64,000 bases of DNA from Yoonia sediminilitoris (lineage in GTDB: Bacteria > Pseudomonadota > Alphaproteobacteria > Rhodobacterales > Rhodobacteraceae), in NCBI RefSeq assembly GCF_003058085.1, contig NZ_QBUD01000001.1, positions 682,001 to 746,000 on the forward strand. Direction: 5' to 3'. Shown here piece by piece: positions 17,884 to 26,560 of this stretch. Under the pieces are notes generated by a model. That model had not been told where the DNA came from. It ran no database searches and saw only the letters and a list, made by a program, of their open reading frames with translations. Made by a program: the position numbers and the translations under genes. Positions within the stretch are counted from its first letter, which is position 1. Each line of letters starts with the position of its first letter.

Positions 17884-18630
17884 TTATTGCGCGCGCAACT
17901 CTTCCACCAGCTGCTCCATCTGCGCCAGTTGCAGATAGCCGCGCACAATCTGGTCTTCAAAGACAAAGGTCGGTGTGCCGCTGATATTAAGCTGCTGTGC
18001 AAGGACGCTGTTTGCGGCGATAATTTCGCTCACGACGGGGCTGTCCATCTGCGCCAGAACGGCATCTGTATCTATCCCCAATGTGCTGCCCAACCGTGTC
18101 AGGCTTTGTTCCGAGATGTCGCCGCGAAACTCCATCAGCGTGTCATGCACGGCCTTATAGGCATCATCACCGCCGACAATCTGCGTCGCAATTGCAAACC
18201 GGGAGGCGAGGACGGATTGCTCACCAAGGATGGGCAATTCCTTGACCACAAACCGGATATTGGGGTCATCGGCAAGCAGTTGGGCCACTTCCGGAAAGGC
18301 GCGCTTACAATAGCCGCACCGATAATCCATGAATTCAACAACTGTGATGTCACCTTCGGGATTGCCATCGACGAAAGAGTAGCCGTCATTTTGCAGGGCG
18401 TCTGCGTTGGCGCGCGCAAGCTCCAGATCTGCTGTCAGCTGGGCGTTCTGTTCGCGTTGTTGCAGGATTGCGATCGCTTCCTGCAGGACTTCGGGGTTAT
18501 CAAGCAAATAGGCCCTGACCTCTGCCCTGAATTGCACGCGCTCCTGCGCGGTCAGATTATCAAGCTCAAGTGCAGTTGCCGGATGGGCAAACAAGAGCGC
18601 GAGGGGCAATGCGAAGCGAGCAATCATCAT
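17884..18630 (-). CDS. DsbA-family periplasmic thiol-disulfide oxidoreductase
   Basis: The 248-residue protein has an N-terminal signal peptide (FALPLALLFAHPATA), an alpha-helical N-terminal segment rich in Glu/Gln (about 25-80) and a DsbA-type thioredoxin domain with the active site CGYC (Cys105-Cys108) and the cis-proline loop SGTPTF. The N-terminal helical extension resembles ScsC/Com1-type DsbA relatives, which can oligomerise through it. The open frame reaches 18804, but the ATG at 18630 starts the signal peptide and has AAGG seven bases before it. It is divergent from the aminotransferase gene. Disulfide formation versus isomerisation cannot be decided from sequence. Confidence 0.9.
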   Translation of the reverse strand: MMIARFALPLALLFAHPATALELDNLTAQERVQFRAEVRAYLLDNPEVLQEAIAILQQREQNAQLTADLELARANADALQNDGYSFVDGNPEGDITVVEFMDYRCGYCKRAFPEVAQLLADDPNIRFVVKELPILGEQSVLASRFAIATQIVGGDDAYKAVHDTLMEFRGDISEQSLTRLGSTLGIDTDAVLAQMDSPVVSEIIAANSVLAQQLNISGTPTFVFEDQIVRGYLQLAQMEQLVEELRAQ

Positions 18631-18751
18631 CGGGGCCTTTATAAAATTGAGACGCCCTGCAAAGATCATATCCGTCGTGGCTTGCCAAGGTGCATTGACG
18701 TCACATGGCAGTGAAGGGCACATAGACCCCAAAGCAGACATGAGGCAAAAG

Positions 18752-19897
18752 ATGCGACAATCGCGCCGCGGTGACGTAGATCCGTTCATAGTGATGGATG
18801 TCATGGAGGCTGCCCGTCAGGCCGAAGAGGCGGGGCGCCACATAATCCATATGGAGGTTGGTCAGCCGGGGACGGGGGCCCCTGACGCGGCAAGGGGGCA
18901 GTTGGCGCAGGAATTGTCCGACCCGCTGGGATATACCGTTGGTCTTGGCCTGCCTGCCTTGCGCGCCCGGATCGCGCACCACTACGGTGAATGGTACGAT
19001 CTTGACCTTGACCCGTCCCGCGTTGTCATCACAAGCGGGGCATCCGGCGGGTTCCTGCTGGCGTTTTCGGCACTTTTCGACAATGACGACCGGGTTGGGC
19101 TGGGTACCCCCTGCTATCCGTCTTATCGGCAAATCCTCAAGGCTGTCGGGTTAAGTCCCGTTGACATTCAGACGTCGCTGGAAAACCGGTTTCAGCCTGT
19201 GCCCGCTGACGTTGCCGCCCACGAACTGGCGGGGCTGATTGTTGCCTCTCCTGCCAATCCGACGGGGACGATGCTGGATGAACAGGCGCTGGCGGACTTG
19301 GCCGAGGCGTGTGCGGCGCGCAACGCGGCGCTGGTTTCGGATGAAATCTATCACGGGATCGACTATGATCGTCCGCCCGTATCGGCACTGAACGTAACGG
19401 ATGATGTTTATGTGATTAATTCCTTTTCGAAATATTTCTCCATGACGGGTTGGCGTGTCGGCTGGATGGTCGTGCCGCACGACCATGTGCGCCGGGTTGA
19501 GCGGCTGGCGCAGAATATGTTCATTTGCGCCCCCCATGCGTCGCAGCGGCTGGCTTTGCATGCCATGGATTGCACCGGAGAACTGGAGCAGAACAAGGCC
19601 GTCTATGCCGCCAACCGCGAGCTTATGATCGCCGGGCTAAAGGCGGCCGGGTTTGATCAATTCGCCCCCCCCGACGGGGCGTTTTATGTCTATGCCGATG
19701 TGTCCGCCCATACAGGAGATGCACGCAAGCTCGCGGCAGATATACTGCAAGAGGCAGGCGTTGCCGTCACACCGGGGGCCGATTTTGATGCCACCCGCGG
19801 CCAGCATTGGTTGCGCTTTTCCTATGCCAGATCGACAGAGGACATCGCAGAGGGGCTACGCAGACTGGCGCGTTTCATGGCGGGCCGGAACGGGTGA
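18752..19897 (+). CDS. PLP-dependent aminotransferase, class I/II
   Basis: The 381-residue protein is a fold-type I aminotransferase, subgroup I. It shows the N-terminal IHMEVGQPGTGAP, the ASPANPTGTML asparagine loop, LVSDEIYHGIDY with the PLP aspartate, the Schiff-base lysine in NSFSKYFSMTGWRVGW and the substrate-binding arginine in LRFSYA. The amino-acid partner is not evident. The ATG at 18752 is chosen because GAGG lies six bases before it; ATG 18740 is in frame and possible. Its stop codon overlaps the GTG of the amidase gene (GTGA), so the two are translationally coupled, although no metabolic link is apparent. Confidence 0.9.
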   Translation: MRQSRRGDVDPFIVMDVMEAARQAEEAGRHIIHMEVGQPGTGAPDAARGQLAQELSDPLGYTVGLGLPALRARIAHHYGEWYDLDLDPSRVVITSGASGGFLLAFSALFDNDDRVGLGTPCYPSYRQILKAVGLSPVDIQTSLENRFQPVPADVAAHELAGLIVASPANPTGTMLDEQALADLAEACAARNAALVSDEIYHGIDYDRPPVSALNVTDDVYVINSFSKYFSMTGWRVGWMVVPHDHVRRVERLAQNMFICAPHASQRLALHAMDCTGELEQNKAVYAANRELMIAGLKAAGFDQFAPPDGAFYVYADVSAHTGDARKLAADILQEAGVAVTPGADFDATRGQHWLRFSYARSTEDIAEGLRRLARFMAGRNG

Positions 19898-21042
19898 TCC
19901 GCGTTGTCCTCTTGTGGTTTCTGCTGGCGACGGGTGCCTTTGCACAGGTGCAGGTTGATTCCGCGCGCAGCCATATTCGCGACGGCTGGTGGAAGCTTGA
20001 TATCGCGTTGGGTTTGAGTGATGTAACACCCTTTCGGGTGTTTACCCTTGATGCGCCGCGCAGGCTGGTCATTGATCTGGCGAACGTCGATTGGCCCGAT
20101 ATTGCCACGTCTGATCTGCTTGAGCGGGGGCGGGCGACAGGGCTTCGTACGACAGCGCTCGGGGATGGCTGGACAAGGCTTGTGATCGACCTTGCCGAAC
20201 CCATGGTGCTGTCCGCGGCCCGGATGAGCGCGGGCGATGCGGCTGTGAGCTTGCGCATCACCCTCGCGCAGGCCACAGCGCAGGAGTTCGCCACCAAAGC
20301 CGGTGCCCCGCCGGGTGTGGGCTTTGACGGGGTGGTGGACGGCTCGGTGCGCGACAGCCCCACAAACGGTCCGCTCGTGGTCATGATCGACCCGGGCCAT
20401 GGGGGGCTTGATCCGGGCGCACAAAGAGACGGGTTGCTCGAGGCTGATCTGATGCTGGCCTTGGCGCGCGATGTGATGCGCGGCCTGTCGCAGGTTGCGG
20501 GGGTCAAGGCCGTGATGACGCGCGATTCAGATCAATTTGTGCCTTTGGCGCAGCGTGTGTCGATGGCGAGGGCCGCGGGCGCCGATCTGTTGATTTCGCT
20601 GCACGCGGATGCGCTGGATGTGGACGAGGCGCAGGGTGCATCGGTCTACACGCTGACGATTGATGGCGGCGATGCGGCCGCAACGCGGATGCTTGAACGG
20701 CATGCGCAAGGGGATTTGCTGTCGGGGATTGACCTGCGCGGGCAGGGCGACCGGGTAGCGACGGTTCTGATGGATTTGGCGCGGCAGGAAACAGCCCCGC
20801 AAAGCCGCGCTTTCGCTGATCTTCTTGTGCAACAGATGCAAGGCCGTGGCGTGCGTTTAAACGCGCGCCCCCGCAGGGAAGGACAACTTGCCGTCCTTGC
20901 TGCGGCCGATTTTCAAAGCGTTCTGATCGAGGCGGGTTTTCTGTCAAACGCGGCCGATCGTGCCCGGTTGCGTACCCCGCAGGGGCGTGCACCTTTGGTT
21001 GCTGCAATTGTTGCGGCTGTTTCCATCTGGGGCGTGGATTGA
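19894..21042 (+). CDS. amiC: N-acetylmuramoyl-L-alanine amidase, AmiC type (AMIN plus Amidase_3)
   Basis: This periplasmic enzyme cleaves the bond between MurNAc and L-Ala during cell separation. The 382-residue chain has a signal peptide (VVLLWFLLATGAFA), an AMIN domain (about 20-130) that targets the septum, and a C-terminal Amidase_3 zinc domain with MIDPGHGGLDPGA, LLEADLMLALA, SLHADALD and the catalytic IEAGFLSN. The start is GTG 19894, overlapping the aminotransferase stop. The gene lies upstream of mrcA, so two peptidoglycan enzymes are neighbours. AmiC is preferred over AmiA because of the AMIN domain. Confidence 0.92.
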   Translation: MIRVVLLWFLLATGAFAQVQVDSARSHIRDGWWKLDIALGLSDVTPFRVFTLDAPRRLVIDLANVDWPDIATSDLLERGRATGLRTTALGDGWTRLVIDLAEPMVLSAARMSAGDAAVSLRITLAQATAQEFATKAGAPPGVGFDGVVDGSVRDSPTNGPLVVMIDPGHGGLDPGAQRDGLLEADLMLALARDVMRGLSQVAGVKAVMTRDSDQFVPLAQRVSMARAAGADLLISLHADALDVDEAQGASVYTLTIDGGDAAATRMLERHAQGDLLSGIDLRGQGDRVATVLMDLARQETAPQSRAFADLLVQQMQGRGVRLNARPRREGQLAVLAAADFQSVLIEAGFLSNAADRARLRTPQGRAPLVAAIVAAVSIWGVD

Positions 21043-21058
21043 AATCCTCGTTACGGTC
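21036..21058 (+). repeat. Third copy of the 23-base intergenic repeat
   Basis: GGATTGAAATCCTCGTTACGGTC differs at three adjacent positions from the copy at 16943-16965. It overlaps the last codons and stop codon of the amidase gene, where the TGA is part of the repeat. It is a single copy here, without an inverted partner. Confidence 0.65.
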
Positions 21059-21239
21059 GGGCAAAATCTGCGCTTCTGCTCTGGCCGTGACGACTGTACT
21101 TGCGCGGTCCGGGGCCAACGGGCACTCAAAAGTGATCCCGCGCGCGGTGTCATACAGGCAAAAGTGCTATTTGGTCTTTTGACCTGCGGTACCGGATTGC
21201 CTATATAGAACGGGAACTCAGATAGGATACCTGTCCCCG

Positions 21240-23753
21240 GTGTTGCGTTACATTCTTTCATTCTTTGGTGGTATCTTCAGTCTGCTGACCATGGGGGCGC
21301 TGATGGGTGCGCTGACCCTTGGTGCCGTTTTTCACATGTATGGCCGCGATCTGCCAACCTATGAAACCTTGTCGCAGTACACACCCAAGATGATCAGCCG
21401 GATTTATTCCAACGAAGGCCGGATCATTGACGAATTCGCGCAGGAACGCCGCCTGTTCACTCCCGCCGAGGAAATCCCCGACCTTGTCAAACAGGCCTTT
21501 ATTTCGGCAGAGGACAAAAATTTCTACACCCACGCAGGCTATGATCCGCGCGGGATAGCCGCCGCGATCTATGAAGCCTTTCAGTCACGCGGCGAGACCT
21601 TGCGCGGTGCCTCGACCATTACCCAGCAGGTGATGAAGAATTTCCTGCTTGATGGCTCCACCACGCTGGAACGCAAGATCAAGGAAATCATTCTGGCGAC
21701 CCGCATCGAAGGGGCCATGTCCAAGGAAAAAATTCTTGAGCTTTACCTGACAGAGATTGATCTGGGCGTCCGGTCCTTTGGTGTGACCGCCGCCGCACTT
21801 TCCTATTTCAACAAGCCGCTGTCGGCTTTGTCACCCGCTGAGGCTGCTTTTCTTGCAGTCCACCCCAAGGCCCCGTACAGCTATCATCCGGTCAAGAACC
21901 GTGATGCCGCCATTGTCCGCCGCAATTTCATCCTGCGCGAGATGTTCCAGAATGGCTATCTGACGAATGATGAATATCAGACAGCACTCGCCGACCCGCT
22001 GCGCACGGTGCAGAATGGCGATTTTCCAAGTTTCCGCGCCAGCCTGCCGCCGCGCGATTATTTCACCGACGAAATACGCCGTCAGCTGAGCCAGAACTTT
22101 GGCCAGGAAGAATTCTTTTCCGGCGGTCTTGCGATCCGCGCGACTGTTGATCCTGAATTACAGGTCTCTGCGGCCCATTCACTGCAACGCGCGTTGGAGG
22201 AGTACGACCGCAACACGACCATCTGGCGCGGCACCGGCGAAACCATCGCAGAGGATGCTCTGGCCACCGAAGAGGGATGGCGCACGGCCCTTGCCGCTGT
22301 TGATGTGGCCCGTGACATTGATCTGGACGGTAAGTGGCATGTCGCCGTGATCCTTGACGTTGCTGAAAACCAGTTGCGCATCGGCATCGAGGATCTGATC
22401 GAAACCGAAGCAGAACCCTTTGTCATCCCCCGCGAAGATATCAAGTGGATCAAAGGCGACTTCTTTGAAAACTACACCCCCGGTGATGTCGTCCATGTAC
22501 GCCGCATGACCGAGAACGGTACATTCGTTCGCTGGACCCTGCGGCAAGTGCCTGAGGTGCAGGGCGGCTTTATGGCGATGGACGTCAACACAGGCCGCGT
22601 GATCGCCATGCAGGGTGGCTTCAGCTATCAACATTCGGTGTTTAACCGTGCCACGCAGGCCCAACGCCAGCCGGGGTCGTCCTTCAAGCCGTTCGTCTAT
22701 GCCGCAGCCCTTGATAGCGGCTATTCCCCTGCGACAATCGTCGTTGACGCACCGATCGAGATCAACACCCCCCAAGGTGTCTGGCGCCCGACTAATGCCT
22801 CCAAGCAATATTATGGGCCGACCCCGCTGCGCACTGGGATCGAACGGTCGCGGAACCTGATGACCATTCGTCTGGCGCAGGAAATCGGCATTGATACGGT
22901 GGGTCGCTATGCCGAAAAATTCGGCGTCTACGAGAATATGAACCGCGTGCTTGCCGCCTCTCTAGGGTCGGACGAGACGACTTTGTTCAAGATGGTCGCG
23001 GCCTACGCGATGTTCGCCAACGGCGGTGAACGGGTTGAGCCCACGCTTGTTGACAGGGTGCAGGACCGCTTTGGCAATACGGTCTATCGGCACGATCAGC
23101 GGACCTGTGTCGATTGCGCGGACCGGGCCCTTGCTGCGGGCTATGCACCGCGCATCACGTCCAATCGCGACCGGGTGATGAATGAAATTACCGCCTATCA
23201 GCTGACCTCCATGATGCGGGGCGTTGTGGAGCGGGGCACGGCAAGCAGTTCGGTCAATCTGCCGGTGCCGATCGCGGGCAAGACGGGCACAACGAATGAC
23301 GCCAAAGATGTCTGGTTTATCGGCTTTTCCTCCAACATCGTAGCGGGCTGCTATATCGGGTACGATACACCACGCAGCTTGGGGAGCGGCGCGTCGGGTG
23401 GCGGGTTTTGCGGCCCGGTTTTCAACCGCTTCATGTCTGACGCCATCGACAAATACGGCGCAGGCAGTTTCAAGGTGCCCGCCGATTGCCAGTTCATTAA
23501 TATCGACCGTTTCAGCGGCGCCCGCCTGCCGGACGGCGCCAGTGGCGACAATGTGATTGGTGAATGTTTCCGCCCCGGCGAAGAGCCTCTCTTTGGCATC
23601 ATGTTTGACGGTGGTTTTGCCATGTCAGCCGACCTGCCGCTGTTTGATGATGTGCCGCGCAGTGGCCGTAATGTGACCACCTCGACCGGTCAGACCGCCA
23701 CCGTGGGCCCCAAAGCCAGCTTTGGCACCCTGTCAAGCGGCGGTCTTTACTGA
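21240..23753 (+). CDS. mrcA: Penicillin-binding protein 1A (bifunctional glycosyltransferase/transpeptidase)
   Basis: The 837-residue class A PBP polymerises and cross-links peptidoglycan in the periplasm. After an N-terminal membrane anchor (about 2-32) the GT51 domain shows SAEDKNFYTHAGYDPRG with the catalytic glutamate, RGASTITQQVMKNF and ERKIKEIILATRIE. A large inter-domain insertion (about 270-440) is typical of PBP1A. The transpeptidase has the nucleophile Ser480 in GSSFKPF, SRN in ERSRNLM and AGKTGTTNDAKD. The start is GTG 21240, after GATAGGA. It precedes prfB with a short gap, an order found in other Rhodobacterales. Confidence 0.97.
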   Translation: MLRYILSFFGGIFSLLTMGALMGALTLGAVFHMYGRDLPTYETLSQYTPKMISRIYSNEGRIIDEFAQERRLFTPAEEIPDLVKQAFISAEDKNFYTHAGYDPRGIAAAIYEAFQSRGETLRGASTITQQVMKNFLLDGSTTLERKIKEIILATRIEGAMSKEKILELYLTEIDLGVRSFGVTAAALSYFNKPLSALSPAEAAFLAVHPKAPYSYHPVKNRDAAIVRRNFILREMFQNGYLTNDEYQTALADPLRTVQNGDFPSFRASLPPRDYFTDEIRRQLSQNFGQEEFFSGGLAIRATVDPELQVSAAHSLQRALEEYDRNTTIWRGTGETIAEDALATEEGWRTALAAVDVARDIDLDGKWHVAVILDVAENQLRIGIEDLIETEAEPFVIPREDIKWIKGDFFENYTPGDVVHVRRMTENGTFVRWTLRQVPEVQGGFMAMDVNTGRVIAMQGGFSYQHSVFNRATQAQRQPGSSFKPFVYAAALDSGYSPATIVVDAPIEINTPQGVWRPTNASKQYYGPTPLRTGIERSRNLMTIRLAQEIGIDTVGRYAEKFGVYENMNRVLAASLGSDETTLFKMVAAYAMFANGGERVEPTLVDRVQDRFGNTVYRHDQRTCVDCADRALAAGYAPRITSNRDRVMNEITAYQLTSMMRGVVERGTASSSVNLPVPIAGKTGTTNDAKDVWFIGFSSNIVAGCYIGYDTPRSLGSGASGGGFCGPVFNRFMSDAIDKYGAGSFKVPADCQFINIDRFSGARLPDGASGDNVIGECFRPGEEPLFGIMFDGGFAMSADLPLFDDVPRSGRNVTTSTGQTATVGPKASFGTLSSGGLY

Positions 23754-23819
23754 CCGCTTCTTGCAGGGCGGTCAGCCGCAGGCTATCACCCCCCAACGTT
23801 GATCTTGAAAAGGTGCCCC

Positions 23820-24944
23820 ATGCGCGCGGAAATCCAGAACTCTGTTGATGCGATCCAGAAATCGCTCAATTTGCTTGCCCAACGGATGGACCGCGACACC
23901 GCGCCCCACAGGTTGGAGGAATTCAACGCCCGTGTCGAGGACCCGACCCTGTGGGATGATCCCGACGCGGCCCAGAAACTGATGCGTGACAGGCAGTTGC
24001 TCGTGGATGCAATGGCCAATTACGACCGCATCCGTCAGGAATTGGACGACAATGTCGAACTGATCGAGATGGGCGAAATGGAAGATGACGCCGAGGTGGT
24101 TGCCGAAGCCGAATCCGCCTTGCTGGCGCTGCAAAAGACTGCCGCCCAAAAAGAGTTGGAGGCGCTTCTGGACGGTGAAGCCGACGGCAATGACACGTTC
24201 CTTGAAATCAACGCCGGTGCAGGCGGCACCGAAAGCTGCGACTGGGCCAATATGCTGGCGCGCATGTATGTGCGTTGGGCCGAGAAAAAGGGCTACAAGG
24301 TTGAATTGCAGTCCGAACAGTCGGGTGATGAGGCGGGGATCAAATCAGCTGCCTACAAGATCAGCGGCCACAATGCCTATGGCTGGCTGAAATCGGAAAG
24401 CGGCGTGCACCGGCTGGTGCGCATTTCGCCCTTTGACAGTCAGGCCAAGCGCCATACGTCCTTTACCTCGGTCAAGGTCTATCCGGTGGTGGACGACAAC
24501 ATCGAAATCGACGTGAACCCGTCGGATATTCGTCTTGATACCTACCGGTCATCGGGGGCGGGGGGGCAGCACGTCAACACCACGGATTCGGCCGTGCGCA
24601 TTACGCACCTGCCCACGGGCATTGTTGTGACCAGTTCGGAAAAGTCCCAGCACCAGAACCGCGATATCGCCATGAAGGCGCTCAAGTCCCGGCTGTACCA
24701 GATGGAGCTGGACAAACGCTCTGCCTTGGTGAACGAGGCGCATGAGAACGCCGGTGATGCTGGGTGGGGCAACCAGATCAGGTCTTATGTTCTGCAACCC
24801 TACCAGATGGTCAAGGACTTGCGCACCGGCTTCGAGACGTCCGACACAAAGGGTGTGCTGGATGGTGATCTGGATGGTCTGATGGCGGCCACACTGGCGA
24901 TGGCTGTCTCTGGCAAAAGCCGTGCGGAGGCCAACGCAGAGTAG
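23820..24944 (+). CDS. prfB: Peptide chain release factor 2
   Basis: RF2 terminates translation at UGA and UAA. The 374-residue protein has the GGQ motif at 248-250 within RSSGAGGQHVNTTDSAVRIT and the SPF stop-codon recognition motif in VRISPFDSQAKR, which identifies RF2 and not RF1. The ATG at 23820 follows AAAGGTG; a TTG in frame at 23799 is less likely. The frame is continuous, so the programmed +1 frameshift that controls E. coli prfB is absent. Confidence 0.97.
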   Translation: MRAEIQNSVDAIQKSLNLLAQRMDRDTAPHRLEEFNARVEDPTLWDDPDAAQKLMRDRQLLVDAMANYDRIRQELDDNVELIEMGEMEDDAEVVAEAESALLALQKTAAQKELEALLDGEADGNDTFLEINAGAGGTESCDWANMLARMYVRWAEKKGYKVELQSEQSGDEAGIKSAAYKISGHNAYGWLKSESGVHRLVRISPFDSQAKRHTSFTSVKVYPVVDDNIEIDVNPSDIRLDTYRSSGAGGQHVNTTDSAVRITHLPTGIVVTSSEKSQHQNRDIAMKALKSRLYQMELDKRSALVNEAHENAGDAGWGNQIRSYVLQPYQMVKDLRTGFETSDTKGVLDGDLDGLMAATLAMAVSGKSRAEANAE

Positions 24945-25063
24945 CGTTTCGCCTTTGATCCGAAACCGCAGATAAGGGCGCGACGCCAGAACGGCCAATG
25001 AAGTGACAAATCATTGGACGATGGGGCGGCGATAATGCCATTCTGCGATCGGGAGGTGCTCTG

Positions 25064-25822
25064 ATGGTATCAACTGAAACACAATCCGTAACGCCGCAGC
25101 AAATCAGGCTGGCCGATCTGGGCGCGGCCCTGTCAGCGGGGCTGCGTGACTTTCGGCGCGCGCCGCAATTCGGGCTGTTCTTCAGCGCGGTCTATGTCGT
25201 CGGCGGCTTTGTCATGCTGTGGTTGGGGGCCGGGCATGTGAGCTGGGTGCTGGCCACATCGCTTGGCTTTCCGCTGATCGCACCCTTTGCAGCTGCGGGC
25301 CTTTACGAGGTCAGCCGCAGGCTGGAAAAGGGCATCGCGCTGGATTGGAAAGGCGTGCTGGGCATTGTCTGGGCTGAACGCAATCGGCAACTGCCCTTGC
25401 TGGGGGCCTTTATCGTGTTCTTTTTCCTTGTCTGGACGTTTCTGGCCCATATCGTTTTTGCGCTTTTCATGGGGCTTTCGACCATGACCAATATTTCGGA
25501 CAGCTGGGCGGTGTTCCTGTCGGCAGACGGGATCAAGATGATCTTTGCAGAGTTTGTTATTGGGACGGTACTGGCGCTGATCCTTTTTTCTTTGACGGTC
25601 GTCAGTCTGCCGATGCTGCTTGACCGCGAAGTTGACGTGATCACGGCGATGCTGCGCAGCTTGCAGGCGGTCCGCGAGAACTTCCTTGTGATGCTGGTCT
25701 GGGCGGTGACAGTCGCCGTATTGAGCCTTCTTGCGCTGTTGCCATGGTTTTTGGGACTGATGATCGTGTTGCCCGTTCTGGGGCACGCCACATGGCATCT
25801 TTACCGCAAGGCAATTGCGTAG
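25064..25822 (+). CDS. DUF2189 integral membrane protein
   Basis: The 252-residue product has about six hydrophobic helices (starting near 38, 60, 115, 160, 205 and 225) and the pattern of DUF2189 proteins, including the N-terminal RLADLGAALSAGLRDFRRAP and the central SLTVVSLPMLLDREVDVITAM segment. The family is widespread in Rhodobacterales and has no established function; relatives have been loosely called cytochrome c oxidase-associated, but nothing here supports that. The ATG follows GGGAGGTG at good spacing. The gene stands alone, 119 bases after prfB and followed by dispersed hairpins. Confidence 0.8.
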   Translation: MVSTETQSVTPQQIRLADLGAALSAGLRDFRRAPQFGLFFSAVYVVGGFVMLWLGAGHVSWVLATSLGFPLIAPFAAAGLYEVSRRLEKGIALDWKGVLGIVWAERNRQLPLLGAFIVFFFLVWTFLAHIVFALFMGLSTMTNISDSWAVFLSADGIKMIFAEFVIGTVLALILFSLTVVSLPMLLDREVDVITAMLRSLQAVRENFLVMLVWAVTVAVLSLLALLPWFLGLMIVLPVLGHATWHLYRKAIA

Positions 25823-25932
25823 GGTCAATACCGCGGTCAGAAGCACCAAAAGTTCTGACGACCTGCAATTCAGCGCGATCCGCTTTTTGGGAAAAGCCGC
25901 TCGCTTCTTATGGCCAAAAATATCCTGGGGGT

Positions 25933-25976
25933 CCGGGGGCAAAGCCCCCGGGCGGTCGGCTTGCATGGCAAGCCGA
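25933..25976. repeat. Double-hairpin intergenic element
   Basis: CCGGGGGC (25933-25940) pairs with GCCCCCGG (25944-25951) around AAA, and TCGGCTTGC (25956-25964) pairs with GCAAGCCGA (25968-25976) around ATG. Both stems are perfect. The composite lies in the convergent gap between the DUF2189 gene and the bactofilin gene. From memory, GGTCCGGGGGCAAAGCCCCCGG-like stems recur between genes in many Rhodobacteraceae, so this is likely a dispersed element. Confidence 0.6.
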
Positions 25977-26026
25977 AGCAGGTCAGGCGCGGGCGTCATC
26001 TGCCCCGAAAGGCTTTTGCAAAAGAC

Positions 26027-26051
26027 AAAAAAGGGGCGCCGCTGGCACCCC
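26027..26051 (-). terminator. Rho-independent terminator of the M23-bactofilin unit
   Basis: Read leftward, GGGGTGCC (26051-26044) pairs with GGCGCCCC (26040-26033), with one G-T pair and a three-base loop, and is followed by six T (26032-26027). It lies just past the leftward bactofilin stop codon. Confidence 0.8.
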
Positions 26052-26074
26052 CGTTGTTCTCAGATATGCCGGTC

Positions 26075-26560
26075 TTATGACTTCGGCGTGTCGCCTGCCG
26101 CTGCTGTCGTTGGCATCTTTTTGGCACCGGTTGACAGCGGATCGTCCTGCCGCTGAACAGAGCCTTCGAAATGCGCACCGGACTCTATGGCGATCGTCTT
26201 GTGGATGATGTCACCCTCAACACGGGCTGTTGATGTCAGGCGCACCTTGAGGCCACGCACCCGTCCGACGACGCGACCATTGACCACAACATCATCGGCC
26301 ATCACTTCGCCTTTAACGGTCGCACCTTCGCCGACTGTCAGCAGGTGGGCGCGAATGTCGCCTTCAACCTGACCTTCGACATTGATGTCGCCGGTTGTCT
26401 TGATGTTGCCGGTAATCAGCAAATCAGCTGACAGCACGGATGCTGGCGGCTTGGCGACAGGCGCGCCCGGTTTTACGGGGGCAGACTTGGCAGTGTCTGC
26501 GCCCTTTGCGTTGTCGGCCACTTTGGGCCCCGGTTCGTTGATTTTGGATTTAGAAAACAT
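26075..26560 (-). CDS. Bactofilin
   Basis: The 161-residue protein is a bactofilin: a disordered N-terminal tail rich in Lys, Pro and Ala (1-45), a right-handed beta-helix core built of short repeats (about 46-130; TGDINVEGQVEGDI, GEVMADDVVVNGRVVGRV, ARVEGDIIHKTIAIESGAHFEG) and a flexible C-terminus. Bactofilins polymerise without nucleotide and scaffold cell-wall enzymes at curved or budding sites. Its start codon lies inside the end of the LytM peptidase gene, an 11-base overlap, so the two are coupled. This matches known bactofilin-M23 pairs such as BacA-LmdC of Hyphomonas. The role in shape control is inferred. Confidence 0.93.
   Translation of the reverse strand: MFSKSKINEPGPKVADNAKGADTAKSAPVKPGAPVAKPPASVLSADLLITGNIKTTGDINVEGQVEGDIRAHLLTVGEGATVKGEVMADDVVVNGRVVGRVRGLKVRLTSTARVEGDIIHKTIAIESGAHFEGSVQRQDDPLSTGAKKMPTTAAAGDTPKS

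Noticed and set aside
23820-24944. Programmed +1 frameshift in prfB
   Set aside because: The RF2 frame is continuous from the ATG and no CTTTGA-type slippery site or early stop is present.
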